A stretch of DNA of 64,000 nt from Haliotis asinina (GCF_037392515.1 NC_090288.1:59815673-59879672), one strand, 5' to 3'; shown: positions 43,321 to 56,184, counted from the first letter of the stretch. Notes: a model not told the origin generated them from the sequence alone. Program-made: numbers and translations.

Positions 43321-45660
43321 CGTCATCGTGTTCACCAGTCAATTAACAGCCTCAATGCTTTCTTTATACTTCGATAACTTGTTTTGATAATAGCAATATT
43401 TATATTACACATACGCCTATTATATCATGGGTAATTTTGCATGATAGGTGTAATGGCTATTTCATAATACTTTCTTGTAGACAAGTTACATATGCGCACA
43501 GGTATTTAGGACGACAAACTTGCAATGAATTAGTGTGTTCCTCTTGAGGTAAGACACAACGGTACTTACCCGATACGATAGTGATATAAATGACTACTTG
43601 GCATTTAATGCCAGACACACAAATACTACAAATAAAAACATTTTCTTTCGGAATTTAACCTGATCTTAGTCATGCATCTTAATGAAAAAAACATATGACT
43701 GTAACTTTCAACTTGGTATTGTCATATTTACGATTCCAAAATAATAGTTGATACATTTGAATGAGTGTTAATTTCTGAGGCCCAAGTTTTGTGAACAACT
43801 TGTGTATATCGTTACTGATTTTCAGTTAGCCTTCCACACAGGTTCCACAGCTGTTTACCTTATACACCCGCTGTTTCTGTTTCTGGCGTTTGCGTTTTAT
43901 GTTTACATAAAATTATCATTGTCAGAAGTACAGCATTCTATGTTTTAAGTATATTCAACACTCGGCACAATGCTTTATCTTTTTCACGTAAGTGTTTATG
44001 TTTATTCTGTCTGCGTAACTGAATAATGATATTGATGAATTCATTTACCGAAACAAACCGATTCGTCTATGCATGTGCAAATGATCCAGCTAGATTCAGA
44101 TATACCACAATACATGCGTCTGTTGTTCAATAGGACTCTAAACGCCAGGGCATCTTCTGAATGTGTAATGTGCATGCAAGCAATTAAAAAGGTTCCATTC
44201 CAAGATTAGGCTACAATATATTTTAAAGCGGAGTAAAGTCGTACACTATCTGCGGATAAGGTGTCTACAATGACGGCTATAGCTTGCCTTTGAATTCATT
44301 AAATGAGTAATAAAACCTGACGAAAGATATTTTGGGCAGAGAGATCGCAAAAGATCCTGTTGTGTCTCATAAACGGTCCCGGGTTCACAGAGACGCTTTA
44401 GTCTGTGAAGTAACGGGAAATATAGGATGTACTCTGTCAGATACGGTAAGACGAAAACCTTTACTTTCTCGTCAGTCTGATCAAAGAGTCCCGACAAATT
44501 AAAAGAATGAAACGGAATCTATTTTTCTCTCTCTCTCTCCAATGAACGTAATACCGAACGAAAGAATAAAATACCACAAAAAGACTTGAATTAAAGTTAA
44601 TAACATATTTTGGACTAGTCTGATTGGCAGTTTAGTTTGTAGGGCCATTCGCAGAGAGAAATGTTTTCACAGTCAAAAACAGAATATACCATGAACAGAG
44701 TTAGTGGTTACTTTTGGGGCATTTATCTATTGACGTTTAACATGAAGCGCCAAATGAGTCAGAAGTATTCTGATATACAACGAAGTTTCATTATAACCTT
44801 CCAAAGACATAAAGCTATCTTAAAAAATCGCTTCACCAAAACATTACCAGGCTGATATACAAAAAATATCTACACAACATATCGTAAGTATATTTGCTCG
44901 AGATTCCTCGCACCCCACCATATTATCTCACAACACCATCCCCACCCCATGTATGTCAGACCTACCGTTATCCCACAACACTGGGGTCGTCACCTATAAC
45001 CCCATGCTCCCTGCTGCCTACATAAACTACCTGATAATTCCACGAAACACCCCTGGACCACATCTTTCTTCTTACCGACAACATCCAACACAACCAACAC
45101 CACCAACACCATCATCATCATCATCATCAAAGGGTTCTCCTTGACGCGGAAAACCTGCGTATATGAGGCAGTGTACAGTGAAAATACGCACAAAACGCTG
45201 CCTCGTTTCCGATGTAATGAAATCACTAATCAAAACCAAACAGTTCTATAGGTAATAATGCAATTGGTTGATTTCTCATTTCAAAGTGATTAGAAAGTAC
45301 ACACGATAATTCTTTAGAATTCAGGCTTTGATGCATATTCGTGAAAAAGAAAAGACATCATTAGTTGAAGATCGATTATCTTTGTAAATTGCTTGACCCC
45401 CAAATTTAGATGTTGACTCCCAAAAAATTGGAGAATCGCCCTGAGCGCCAAATATATATGTCTAGGGCGAACCCTTGTCATCATCTCACTTTTGGGTCGA
45501 TCGTGTTTATACACGTTGACAAATCATGCATTGATGATTCAAGCATTCTTCATGTTGCTGGGATTTAAGCCATTTTTATTATTGTTCTTAATGGATCGTA
45601 TTTGGCGTTGAAGTTTTTCTTGAATTTCTTGTTTGAGTGGCATTTTAGAAGCTGAGGTGT
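43321..45660. other. bZIP gene intron, left part
   Basis: AT-rich DNA. A further TTCACGTAAG site lies at 43983-43992. (ATC)n occurs at about 45107-45129. No other gene recognised. Confidence 0.4.
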
Positions 45661-45667
45661 ACAAATG

Positions 45668-45793
45668 GGACATATTGCTATGGACAACAACTTCTTTATT
45701 GCGTATGTGCGCATAGGATGACAACAGTACAAGAATCTGTATCGAACGTCGCACTCACGCAATAAAGAAGTTGTTATCCATAGCAATTTGTCC
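45668..45793. repeat. Foldback element, 36-bp arms
   Basis: Arms 45668-45703 (GGACATATTGCTATGGACAA...) and 45758-45793 are inverted copies with two mismatches around a 54-bp centre. The arms contain AACAACTTCTTTATTGCG. Confidence 0.9.
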
Positions 45794-46945
45794 TATTTTT
45801 ATTTTCTTGAATTTGTCATAAAGAAAAATACCCCAGAGCACGAAGTAAGAAAATATTATGCTAAGAAATTGCTAAAAATATTCTGAAGGATTCAAACAGA
45901 AAACGTGTGCTTTAAACAGCTCCACGAACTGATAATATAGGATTAGGATTGAATTCTAATTTATTGATGCTGATGATGAATGTCAGCACTCCATTGATGT
46001 GAAATATATGCATTACTGTGCATTATGAAAGGTATGATGCACATTATCATATTATCCTTTTAGCATAGGCATAATATTCTTTGTAAGACGATTATTGTTT
46101 TCAAAGAAAACTGTTCTTTGTGTTTGAACAGCATTGAGATGATTTCTTTTAAAATCCCGGGTAAGTTTCTTTCGAAAAGAAGCAGTATAAACACAACGGT
46201 TCATCAATAGATCTGCTCCCAACACGGTTTGTACATACACCCTGTGTTGTTGAATGTACAATGTACGTTGGGTAGCGCTTTGGACAGTGCGTGGAGTTAT
46301 GGCGGAGCGATACGATTTTGCCATCATCATTGAAATCTGCCCCGGAGCCTGCTGCAGAGCTTCTATACATGACAACAATAGATTTCAATATTGGCTATAT
46401 TAGATGACCATGCTATACATAGGACATACAATAGGCATCTTAAAAGCAGCTTTCTCCTCATTCACAAAACGGCCCTGTGAAAAAACTGTGGCCTTTTTAT
46501 GACCCTCAGAGAATCTCTAAATCTGATGTAGTTGACGATGTGTATACCATACTATTGTTTGCGATCCGATTAAGATTGTAAGGCGATTATTCTCAGGTAA
46601 ATAGTAAAGACTGGGGCAACAGTGACGGCAAGCTGGGAGGGGGTAGCAACTTTATGGGGACACGTATATAGAACGGGGAAATATGTTTTTAGACATATCA
46701 AATCACTGTTATGGACCACTAAAAAAATGACCTGTCATGGTGTACATAATAGTTCACAATTGCAGATGGCCAGCACGGGGAATTTCCACCACAGTTAATT
46801 ATTTAGGTTTTTTCATGTTTTTTTTTATTATTTACATAATTAATTATATTTACAGACTTTATCTCAGTATTACGGTACAGTGCAGGTATCTTCATAATAC
46901 AGAAGTGCAGTGTTTCTTGTAGACATTGTCAAATGTCATGTTGTT
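45794..46945. other. bZIP gene intron, nothing identified
   Basis: Overlapping short frames at 46052-46388 on the minus strand show no recognisable motif. Confidence 0.35.
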
Positions 46946-46950
46946 TACAA

Positions 46951-47180
46951 AATGGTCAAGCTAAGCAAATATGATTTTTTTGAGATTTTGTTTCATTAAA
47001 ATGTTTTTATAAGATTTAGGGATCGACCACTTCATATTCCGTTGAATCTAAACAATGTTGGAAAAAATGGTCAAGCTAAGCAAATATGATTTTTTTTAGA
47101 TTTTGTTTCATTAAAATGTTTTTATAAGATTTAGGGATCGACCACTTCATATTCCGTTGAATCTAAACAATGTTGGAAAA
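46951..47180. repeat. 115-bp tandem duplication
   Basis: AATGGTCAAGCTAAGCAAAT at 46951 recurs at 47066. The two 115-bp copies are nearly identical, differing mainly in the T-run near the start, which points to a recent event. Confidence 0.95.
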
Positions 47181-47289
47181 AAATTACAACGTTCTTTTTT
47201 GTTTGTTTGTTTTTTGTGGGGGAGGGGTTGTTCCATGAAAAAAAATTATAATTCATGGGGATATTTTTACAAATCCTCTCTACTCATTT

Positions 47290-47465
47290 GTCTCGCAGTC
47301 CCTGAACCGCATTATTTTCGCTTCAGTTCAACCCTTTCTCTAGTGCAAAAGCCCTATATGAATCAATTCTAGCTTTCCTAAGGTTCTAAATCTCTCACCC
47401 CACTGGGGCTTCTTTTCAATTTATTTCAAAATTATATATATTCAGAGACTAAGCGTAGTCTCCCT
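47290..47465 (+). repeat. Unclassified dispersed repeat, copy 3
   Basis: It shares CAGTCCCTGAACCGCATTAT, CTAGCTTTCC and ATATATATTCAGAGACTAAG with the copies at 33690 and 38300 (inverted). Confidence 0.7.
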
Positions 47466-47469
47466 TTCT

Positions 47470-48730
47470 GCATGGGTGACAAGTTTCCTTTATAGAGGGC
47501 CAGTTTCTTTAAGCAGGCATATAGTACATATAAGCAAGAATTTAGTACATGTACTTGAGAACCAGTATCGAAATTCTGGTGATTGGTAAGAGAATATTTG
47601 TCCCTCATACAACATTTTATCTTTGATGTAATATTTCTCTTGAAGTAGTGAATTGTAATGTATATGAAATGTTCATGAAATATATGAAATAATTAAAATG
47701 AGCCAAGCATTTGGTCAGAAAGAGATTTGTCGAGGGAATAAAGATGGCCCCTTAATAAAATAGGATCAGTTACCAGTTGAACACACGAGAAGTACGTTAA
47801 AATAGCGAAGAAAACAAAACATTTTAATCACAATAAAATGAATTTCACGTCACAGATAGGTCTAATCAAATTGTTGTTAGATGTCTCACAAATCCATCAC
47901 TGCCACTACGTAGACAAGTATGTATATGTATCCGTGACTTTCACAACAGAAATATACTTATGCATCTTTCATTAACGTGATTCGCTTTTCGCAGATCTTT
48001 GGTACTTTGCCTGCGGAAGGCGAGCGTGGATGACAGGGATTCACTAATACGATACTGGTGTTACCCGACTAGAGTTCAGATGAAGTATACCTTCATTTGA
48101 CGTGTTCTAATTGTTAACACCGTTTTCCTCCAAGACTTAATTACCGGTAATTAACCGCCAGAACCCGAGAAGTGCGCCAGTGAGATCAGATACACTAGAA
48201 GGATGCGAACAAACAGGTCTCCTTTGATATCAGATCTCAGTTATTGGTGATGTAAGGGAACTCTATCTACACCTCCAGAGACCATGTGTAGCACATTGAA
48301 GCAGTTTGGAATGAGATCGGTACTAAATACATACATGCCCTTAGTGAATATAGATACCACCCAGGCAAACAGCTGAGCAGAACCCTTTGTAAAAGATACT
48401 GTAACTTCAAACCCTGTTTCCTTGATTCTATGAATGGTTTATATCAGTTTAAAAGGGCAGATTCATACAGGGAAAATAGTATTATTGAGCCTTAAACAGG
48501 TAAAACTTTGTGATTTTATATTGAGATGCTTTTAAATCCCCAACTGCACCCCTTCATTTAGGTGTTTCGCTTTTAGAGGTGAAAGGTGTCAGAAGTACTT
48601 TATTAATGGGAGACAAAAATTCTATCGTTATTGTTGAACACAAGCATATGTCATACTGACAGAAAATATTTGTTCGTTACAACTGAAATTTGGTCATAAC
48701 ACTGAGGAATTGACGATTAAAAAGTGTGCT
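47470..48730. other. bZIP gene intron, nothing recognised
   Basis: AT-rich unique DNA. Confidence 0.35.
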
Positions 48731-48734
48731 CCAG

Positions 48735-48812
48735 ACACGATTATTTACAGACTGCCGCCATATAGCTGGAATATTGCTGAGTGCGGCCTAAAACTAAACT
48801 CACTCAATCCCC
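48735..48812 (+). mobile_element. SINE 3' end, family A
   Basis: TTTACAGACTGCCGCCATAT, AGCTGGAATATTGCTGAGTG and CGGCCTAAAACTAAACTCAC. The 5' part is missing. Confidence 0.8.
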
Positions 48813-49738
48813 TGGTTGAGAGAGATTGGTAGATACCACAGAAGAAGTCGTCGAATGTAGTAACATGGTCATCCATACAAACGTGCGGTACAACTTCGAA
48901 CCTACGTTTGAAGTAAGTCTGCAATAGTCAATTTGACGGAAGTATGTCGTGTCATCGTTTTCTCCTCACTATCATTAGTTATGCATGTGTTTTACTGCCG
49001 AATATTTACGTTTTTCAAAAACCAAACGTATACCCACGCATGAAAGATATTTTTATTCTCTTCTATTGTCATTTCTTGATTTACAACACATGTTATATGA
49101 CATGCTTTCAAATGATACATCAACCCAACATAGATACAATGTGTGAAGCCTAATTCTGGAGTTGCTGGAAAAGTGGCCAAAAACTAAACTTGCTCACTCC
49201 CTCAGACACATGAACGTCAGATCAATATTTTCAGACAATAGTGTAGCCGTTCACTTTAAGTTAATCAAGGGAAGATGGATCAAATGGCAACAAACTGATT
49301 TCTTTCACATAGAGAACCAATGACTCCCGTGCTGCTCTGAAACCTGTATTACGTCATTATAACGAAACTGGCGAGGTGCTATTGATTCAATGAAGCTGGA
49401 TAATATCGCCATCACGATGTCATTGGTTGTCATTGGTCGCAATCAAATGACATTACTGATGCCTCTGGACCAAACATTGCTCAGCTATGCATATGATATT
49501 TAAGATACCAGATACACATTATTTAAAATTTGGAAACTGAAGCTCAACACTTGGTATTCTCATTATTGAGTTAATACAAAGTTTCCTGTTTGTTCCAATT
49601 CTTTTGTCACACACTGCTAATTTTGGAAGAATGATTTTGGATGATCGTCCAGTTTCATCAGTGTGTCATTTGGTATCACACATATCATCATTAGTCAATA
49701 CAAGTTTGCAAATTGTCTGCAATCATGGCCCATTTCTG
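48813..49738. other. bZIP gene intron, nothing recognised
   Basis: Unique DNA. A very short SINE-tail-like piece (AAAAACTAAACTTGCTCACT) lies near 49178-49200. Confidence 0.35.
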
Positions 49739-49739
49739 A

Positions 49740-49870
49740 TGTCCCCCATAGCATGACATTGCTGGAATATGCTACTAAAAGCGGCGTAAAACTAGACTCA
49801 CTCACTCGTCTCACTCACTCACCCACCCACTCACTGATTCACTCACTGATTCACTCACTCACTCACTTAT
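49740..49870 (+). mobile_element. SINE 3' end with long CACT tail
   Basis: GACATTGCTGGAATATGCTA, AAAGCGGCGTAAAACTAGAC, then an interrupted CACTCACT tail of about 65 bp. Confidence 0.8.
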
Positions 49871-50324
49871 ATGGTCCGGAAAGATTATCTTTACATATTC
49901 TTCGGATAGGAAGAAAGAAGCGCAACATATGTTTGACATTTGGTACCAGCGTTCGATGTAATAGCCTGTCCGGAGGCCCAGGGCCGGTTGTTATTCTACC
50001 GGGCCGGCAGTTTCAAATATTTGCAGGCCTTTCTGACCTTCAGTTAATTATCAATACATGTGTGTTTTTCAACTGGAATCTTTCCCATATTTTTTCCTTA
50101 TTAGCGCCGGGGAATGATCCCTTATCCATCATGTCGCGATAACTTAAAATTTCACCCCCTGGCATTTCAGCGTTTTTCGCAAAGGAATGTGTCACCCGTC
50201 TTTAACAAGTAAAATCTGTCTCTGAGCCATAGGCTTCGTTAACTGATTTTGCAGAAACTGTGAAAAGACTGTTTAGTCTAATTTGTATGGCTATAACAAA
50301 ATGGCATTGCAGAATTCATGTGGA

Positions 50325-50525
50325 AATGATGGAAATGTTATACTTGATGCATCAGTAAACGAAGTGTTACATTTGGTGCAACAATTCATGGAAATGTTAT
50401 ACTTGATGCATCAGTAAACGAAGTTTTACACTTGGTGCAACAATTCATGGAAATGTTATACTTGGTGCATCAGTAGATGAAGTGTTACACATGGCGCAAC
50501 AATTCTTATGGAAATGTTATACTTT
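50325..50525. repeat. 59-bp tandem repeat, about 3.3 copies
   Basis: Units start TACTTGATGCATCAGTAAAC at 50341, 50400 and 50459. The third is more diverged. Confidence 0.9.
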
Positions 50526-50529
50526 GGTT

Positions 50530-53430
50530 TACAATTCTTCTTAGCCAAGTATCTACGTTAGATGCATGTGTAGTTGATGCAACTCAGCTCATTCGGTAAG
50601 ATGGTGGACAAGCCGGGCAATGATGTCGGTGCGAACATTTACCGAGACAGATTGATTAATATGTAATTGGTGGGCTAGTAAACTGGTAAAAACAACCTTA
50701 AAATTAGAATTTGGGAATTAAACTGAAAGCTCCATGATTACAAAGTGGCGAAAATGGTAAAAGCACGTGACATATATGGGAACGTTGTATGGAAAGTGAA
50801 AGAAAGAGTGTTCTGTTGAAATTAAAAACTCCTGGAACCTGGAACCTGGAACCTGCATGTCTGCATACGTTTTGTTCTGATAAAATTCGATTAGAATTAC
50901 AGATGGTAAATATGAAAATGAACCAGCGGCTGATAGAAAAAGGTTTCTTTTTGCAACCCCGTTCTAAGATGAGGCACATGCACTGTTTGTCTGTGACTGT
51001 GATGTTTCGGGCGATGATATCCGATATAAAACTTTAAACATATCTGTAATGAATACTAACAATGTTTCTAAAAATATACCCATTGCAGAGATTTTTTTGT
51101 TGGTGTGGGGATATCTTCTGGGAATTTTACAGCCAAAACAGGCATATCCCAAACCGAAGGAAGCTCGCACTCTTAACAAATGAGGCATTATAATCAGTTC
51201 CCAGAGTTTCTGAGAACTCTGAATATCTCTGTATTGGTATCACCGTGTTTATAAGCCGAATGGCACATTGAACATCCAGATATGACCCGATCACGAACAT
51301 TGCAACATTAAGCATGGAGACTCCTTTCTTTTTGTATAGAGCGACGTTTTGGTGTAGCTTTCGTTTGCTTGTTAACATTGAAAGAATCATTTAGTCTGTT
51401 AACGACGTAAACTTCCAAAAGAGCCCTGCGCAATAAAGCTGTTAAGCAGAAGTTGTAATGTGACTCTGGTCAGCTTGTCATCAACTAGGTACCATCAACC
51501 ATATCCCCCTCTAGAGTAGTTACATAACAGGCTGCTTCAACCACCATGTGGAAGTAATGACTAACATTCGCTCTAAATGAATTTTCCCAGAAACCCTTCT
51601 GAGCAATTCCACCCACATTGTTTACCCATGATAACCATTTTGTAGCCAGCCTGCGTCACTTAGGTTATAATTTACCAACACGAATCGTTTACTTTGTGGA
51701 ATTTTATTGTTGGGTTACGCGCCCCCAAACACGCGCAGTAAGCCGTGCTAATTACATACCATGATCAGGGAGTTTAGCTGGAATGAAAACCTGACGACAT
51801 GGTGTTCGGGTCGCGACAAGGGCATATTTACCTCCCCTGTTGTTCGCGCATGAGCTAATTTCCCCCTCGCCATTTATTTCCATTGTTGCGGTGTTTTAGC
51901 TCTTACTAAATGTGTAAGCCGTTGCCCATGGCGACGGTTAATACTTATTTTCTGAATATGGGTTGGTTAGCATTACTCAAATATGTACATAATAGATTTT
52001 TGGACAAATTTATCCTCGAATGTCTATTATATAAATACGTCGCGTATGTAAAAACGTAGTTTGCTATAAGTTATTCTCTGTCGTTTACATTACAAACAAA
52101 TACAAGATATATAATACAGTAACGAAACTTTAGAGTTGTATGTTCATCTTGACGAAGTTTAGATGCTAATACTTCACTCCGTTCAGTAATTTGGGTTTTT
52201 TTATTATATGACAGCATTATGTTTTGATACTATTTGACAGATCCGTTATAACTTTTTAACGCATGCATAAAGTATTTCTTGCCAGCTGTTTTTGTGACGG
52301 ATTCATAGTTTTTTACCAAAATCAGTAGAGAACGGGTACGGATGATTACTCTCAGTGTAGGTCGGGTTGCAGCCTTATGAAAGACCTTTACACCCCAACA
52401 CAGAGGGGTTACTCAAGACATTCTGTCACATGCCACACAAACAGGGGCCTGACGTGACGGAATATGTATTTGAGAGTGTAATTGCTTGTCAAACGACCTG
52501 GGGGCTAACGAGTCAGATTAACTTTTGTTCGCGGCCTGTTCTGGACATATTTGTGACATAATTGTATTGATTCTGGCCATGTGGTCATTAGTCCGACAGT
52601 TCATGGAAAACAGATACAATAACGACCACAATGGGGGGAAATTGTATATTGATGGGGAGAAAAGTTACATAACACTCGCCTGTTGGCGCACACAGGGACA
52701 CAGCTGTCGGCTGTTCGCGGCGTCAGTCGCCTTGGACAAACCCGTTCTGTTTTCATACGACATGTAACACTGTCATGGTTAAATATAACAAAATCAATAT
52801 TTTAAGGGTAAGTGTGAATGATTATGTGTGGTGTACGACTAGGTTCGTATTGCGAAGTCACCTTTGTCTCACTCACTCACCCACTCACCCACTCACTCAC
52901 TCATATCAGCATATAAAGACTTTAGTGGAGCAGCTATTATTCGTTAATCTGCCTTCTTTACCGAATTTGCGAATAATCATCTTGGTTTTCCATACAGATT
53001 AACATTGTGCCTTATTTTGACAGGAAAAAAGTTGACAAATTTGAATTCAGAGTGCCTGGACCTGGGGAGATTCTAGAATTGCTTCACTTGGGTATTTCGC
53101 ATTGCAGAGATGGTAGTGTGGAAGGTTCATATATGTGCATGTAATGTAGTTCAGGAAACGGTGCGTGTGCTCTGAGTGTCAAGAAAATACACTTGGCACA
53201 TACGTTGGACACTAGTCCTCATGACTGTGTATAGATCTGTTAATCAGTGGCCACGGGCAGTCGTTACAACGGTTGTTTGGGTTATACTAGCTTCAGAATT
53301 AAGCCTACCTTGTGGACACTGCTTGCCAAACAGTGCTTGAAGATATTATTGTGCGCGTTATACTATCTGCGGAATTAAGTCTACCATGTAGATACTATTT
53401 TGATTGCACGATGCCATTTAGAAAGTGGTC
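50530..53430. other. bZIP gene intron, no gene seen
   Basis: Mostly unique DNA. A CACT-rich simple repeat (52865-52903) may be a SINE tail. GGAACCT occurs in tandem near 50831-50855. Confidence 0.35.
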
Positions 53431-53434
53431 ATAT

Positions 53435-53571
53435 GCAACATATGTCATATTTTGGATGTCACTTTCTTAGTAAAGTACATCCGGGATTCGAACCCACACC
53501 CTCAAAGTCCAAAAAGTACAAGAATTTGTACTTTACTAAGAAAGTGACATCCCAAATATGACATATGTTGC
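53435..53571. repeat. Foldback element with tRNA-like centre
   Basis: Arms 53435-53478 and 53528-53571 (44 bp each) are inverted copies with about two mismatches. They begin GCAACATATGTCATATTTTG and end TCTTAGTAAAGTAC. The 49-bp centre contains, on the minus strand, GTGGGTTCGAATCCCGG, a consensus B-box/T-arm. Confidence 0.9.
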
Positions 53572-53579
53572 ATTAGACG

Positions 53580-54998
53580 ATGCTTGTCAAATAATGCTTG
53601 AAGGTATGGTTGTGCGCGTTATACTAGCAGGAGAATTGGGTCTACCATGTAGACACTGCTTGTCAAGCAATGCAGGAAGATAAATTCGGCTTTTCAGACC
53701 AAAAGTCCATAAACAGTAGTGTTGTGATTGTACGACACGTTTCTTGACAGAAGCCAAAACAGCTTGTTTAATATCGACATTGCCATTTCACGTAACGATG
53801 ATTTTCGTATTACTGTTAGCTCGTGTTACTGATAGCAAATAGTGGGAACACTATAGTCGAAATCAGAAAGAAGTCCAGATGAGGAAGAACAGGAATACTC
53901 CAGTTCCTATTGTGATGCGAGGTATTGTTGGTAGACTTGGTGTTCAGCCAGCCAGAGGTCAAGCCACACTATCTACATACCAGTGATCGGGTCGCTGCCC
54001 AATCGCCACGTACGTGGAATAATTACTTCAACGCACCCTACTAATTAGGAATCGGCCGTCAGTCCACGTTACAACATTGTCGGTTACGTGGCTTGTTTGG
54101 ACATGCTGAATCGATCTCAAAGTACGGCGCATATACGCCATTTTGGTTGACTCAAACCTGATTATATTTCCACTTCCTCCGGTGGAGAGTTACTGAATTT
54201 TAGTGGTAGTCGAGCAGGATTAACAATATAGTCTAACAACTATATCATATCTTTCATAAAATCACTTCTTAAATCATCCTATCAAAAGATGATAAAGACG
54301 ACCCCACAGACTTTCTTCCTTTTCATGAAACTTTGGTATTCTACTCTGGCCACATTTTCTAGACTTGCATGGGCTGTGTTAGCTATATTTGTGTCAGCAT
54401 CTCTGCGGTGGTTTAGATTAACCATTGTGGTTTGCTTACTACCTGACATTAAGGGCGACGGACACGAACATTCAGATGTTACAGCCTTAGGGTGTGATAA
54501 TTACACTGTAACAACCACCAGGACGGACATGCTGCAACCAACATATCTCACAAATACACTCAAACCTCCCTGAGCAACACAGCAAGAGGCGCTACCACGA
54601 CTAGCATTGACATAGAGATAATAACTGTTTCTAAACGGCGATTTAAATTGTTTTATTTTAAATAATAATAAAAGTTGACTTTTCTAAAAGAACTCATCAA
54701 CACAATGTGTCAGCTATTTGCGTTAATGCTCTGTGGATCCTTATTCAGGATGGTTTGATAGTTTTAGGATCCCGAAACACTTGCCCACCGAACCCTGCCT
54801 ACCGAGTTATACTGAGCAGCAAAAGAAATGCAACTTTGACTTTTGTCAAGTTTTTAAATGGAAAATATTAACGCTTACTTTTATCAGATTTCATTTTTTT
54901 CGAAACTTGGGTTTCTTTTCCTGTTCAGTATACTTTCAAGCAGTACTTTGAACCGCACAAATGGCATACTATAATGATTAACGCTTGCTATATTGCAG
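53580..54998. other. End of the bZIP gene intron
   Basis: AT-rich DNA. The splice acceptor TATATTGCAG is at 54989-54998. No alternative upstream coding exon was recognised. Confidence 0.4.
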
Positions 54999-55032
54999 AC
55001 TGAACGTGACAGAGTTGTCTCCCCTGACAACC

Positions 55033-56184
55033 ATGACCCATCACCAGCAATATGCGGCAGACAGCGCCACTTGGTTGACAGAACCACCACCACAGGATGG
55101 TCCGCACTTCATGCCAAAGGTTGTTCAAAGGCGAGCGAAGCGTATCATCCCAGATCTGGAGAAGGACGATAAATATTGGGAGAAACGCAAGCGAAACAAT
55201 CTGGCCGCTAAAAGGTCTCGCGAGAACAAGAGGAAATTAGAAGTTGACATTCGTCATAAGATGAGCTACTTGGAAGAAGATAACGCTCTGCTGCGGAAGG
55301 AAATTGCGTTGATCAAGGCCAAGTTTGGGATTCCCCCCGAGCAGAGCCTCTTGACGCCAGAGGAACGTGCCCAGTGTATGCAGGAGGTGAAGGCGGCACA
55401 GGCTGCAGCGGAAGCCAGTAGTCGGGTTGGTTGTGATGACGTCGTCTACCCAGTCTCCTTACTGTCAGTCCCGTCATCACCACTCCAAGTCGACAGGAAA
55501 CGCGGTGAGCAATCAGACAGCGACGACCACGACCGAAGCATGTCGGAGGACAACGTGCGGTCTGAGTCTGCGCACGTGCCGCATGGCTCTTCCGCGTACG
55601 GTCCTTATAACCCTTCTCTGACGTGGGGAGCGTCAGCACAACATTTCCAGCACAACGGCTACAACGACAACCAGCGACTACAAGGACTCAGCAACGGCTA
55701 CAACGACAAGACCAATAACAACAACAACTACCAACGTTACACATCGCAGTCGGATAACCACTTCTCCCGGAATGTGTATGACTATTACGCCCATTACACG
55801 TCTCAAGGACAGTCCATGTACTCAACGGTCAACCACCTGCAAGGAGTTACCTCCCCTGCTGACCTCACCATCCGTAACAAACGATCCGAACAAGAAGTGA
55901 TCATCAGTAACATGGGAAACAAAAATGGCGGCCCGGAAGCAGCTCAGACTCCCAACAACATATCATCAGGGATGACGGGGAACCTGCACATGGACTCGAC
56001 TGGTCTTCACGCGCAGATGTCGCGGAACCAGGACCTGTACTCTCCTAACTTAGCCGTCATTGACCACGACGGCCCCGTCCTTGGCACCGACAACCTCAGG
56101 AGAGAAAACGTAGTGCTCAAAGAACGTCTGAACAACCTCACCTCGCAAGTTGAGAAAATGAAGAGTATTGTCTTAAAAGAGTGA
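55033..56184 (+). CDS. bZIP transcription factor, NFIL3/PAR-like
   Basis: A nuclear DNA-binding regulator of 383 residues in one coding exon. I chose the ATG at 55033 (MTHHQQYAADSATWLTEP) because it follows the splice acceptor at 54998; an ATG at 54985 lies in the intron. The basic region at about residues 50-75 reads KDDKYWEKRKRNNLAAKRSR followed by ENKRKLE, with the family's NNxAAKRSR core. The zipper heptad residues are Ile, Leu, Leu, Ile, ending KAKFGIPP, which resembles NFIL3 (E4BP4) more than HLF/TEF/DBP. The middle is low-complexity (Ser, Asn, Gln, Tyr). The C-terminus has a second heptad stretch, LRRENVVLKERLNNLTSQVE then KMKSIV. Vertebrate relatives bind TTAYGTAA in circadian and immune control; CES-2 in worms is also related. 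The exact orthology is not settled. Confidence 0.9.
   Translation: MTHHQQYAADSATWLTEPPPQDGPHFMPKVVQRRAKRIIPDLEKDDKYWEKRKRNNLAAKRSRENKRKLEVDIRHKMSYLEEDNALLRKEIALIKAKFGIPPEQSLLTPEERAQCMQEVKAAQAAAEASSRVGCDDVVYPVSLLSVPSSPLQVDRKRGEQSDSDDHDRSMSEDNVRSESAHVPHGSSAYGPYNPSLTWGASAQHFQHNGYNDNQRLQGLSNGYNDKTNNNNNYQRYTSQSDNHFSRNVYDYYAHYTSQGQSMYSTVNHLQGVTSPADLTIRNKRSEQEVIISNMGNKNGGPEAAQTPNNISSGMTGNLHMDSTGLHAQMSRNQDLYSPNLAVIDHDGPVLGTDNLRRENVVLKERLNNLTSQVEKMKSIVLKE

Noticed and set aside
46052-46388. Two overlapping minus-strand frames of 79-108 residues
   Set aside because: No family resemblance and no splice context; the frames overlap each other, as expected by chance.
54985-55032. Upstream ATG giving a 399-residue bZIP frame
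   Set aside because: The ATG lies before a good 3' splice site (TATATTGCAG at 54998), so it is probably intronic. The ATG at 55033 is preferred.
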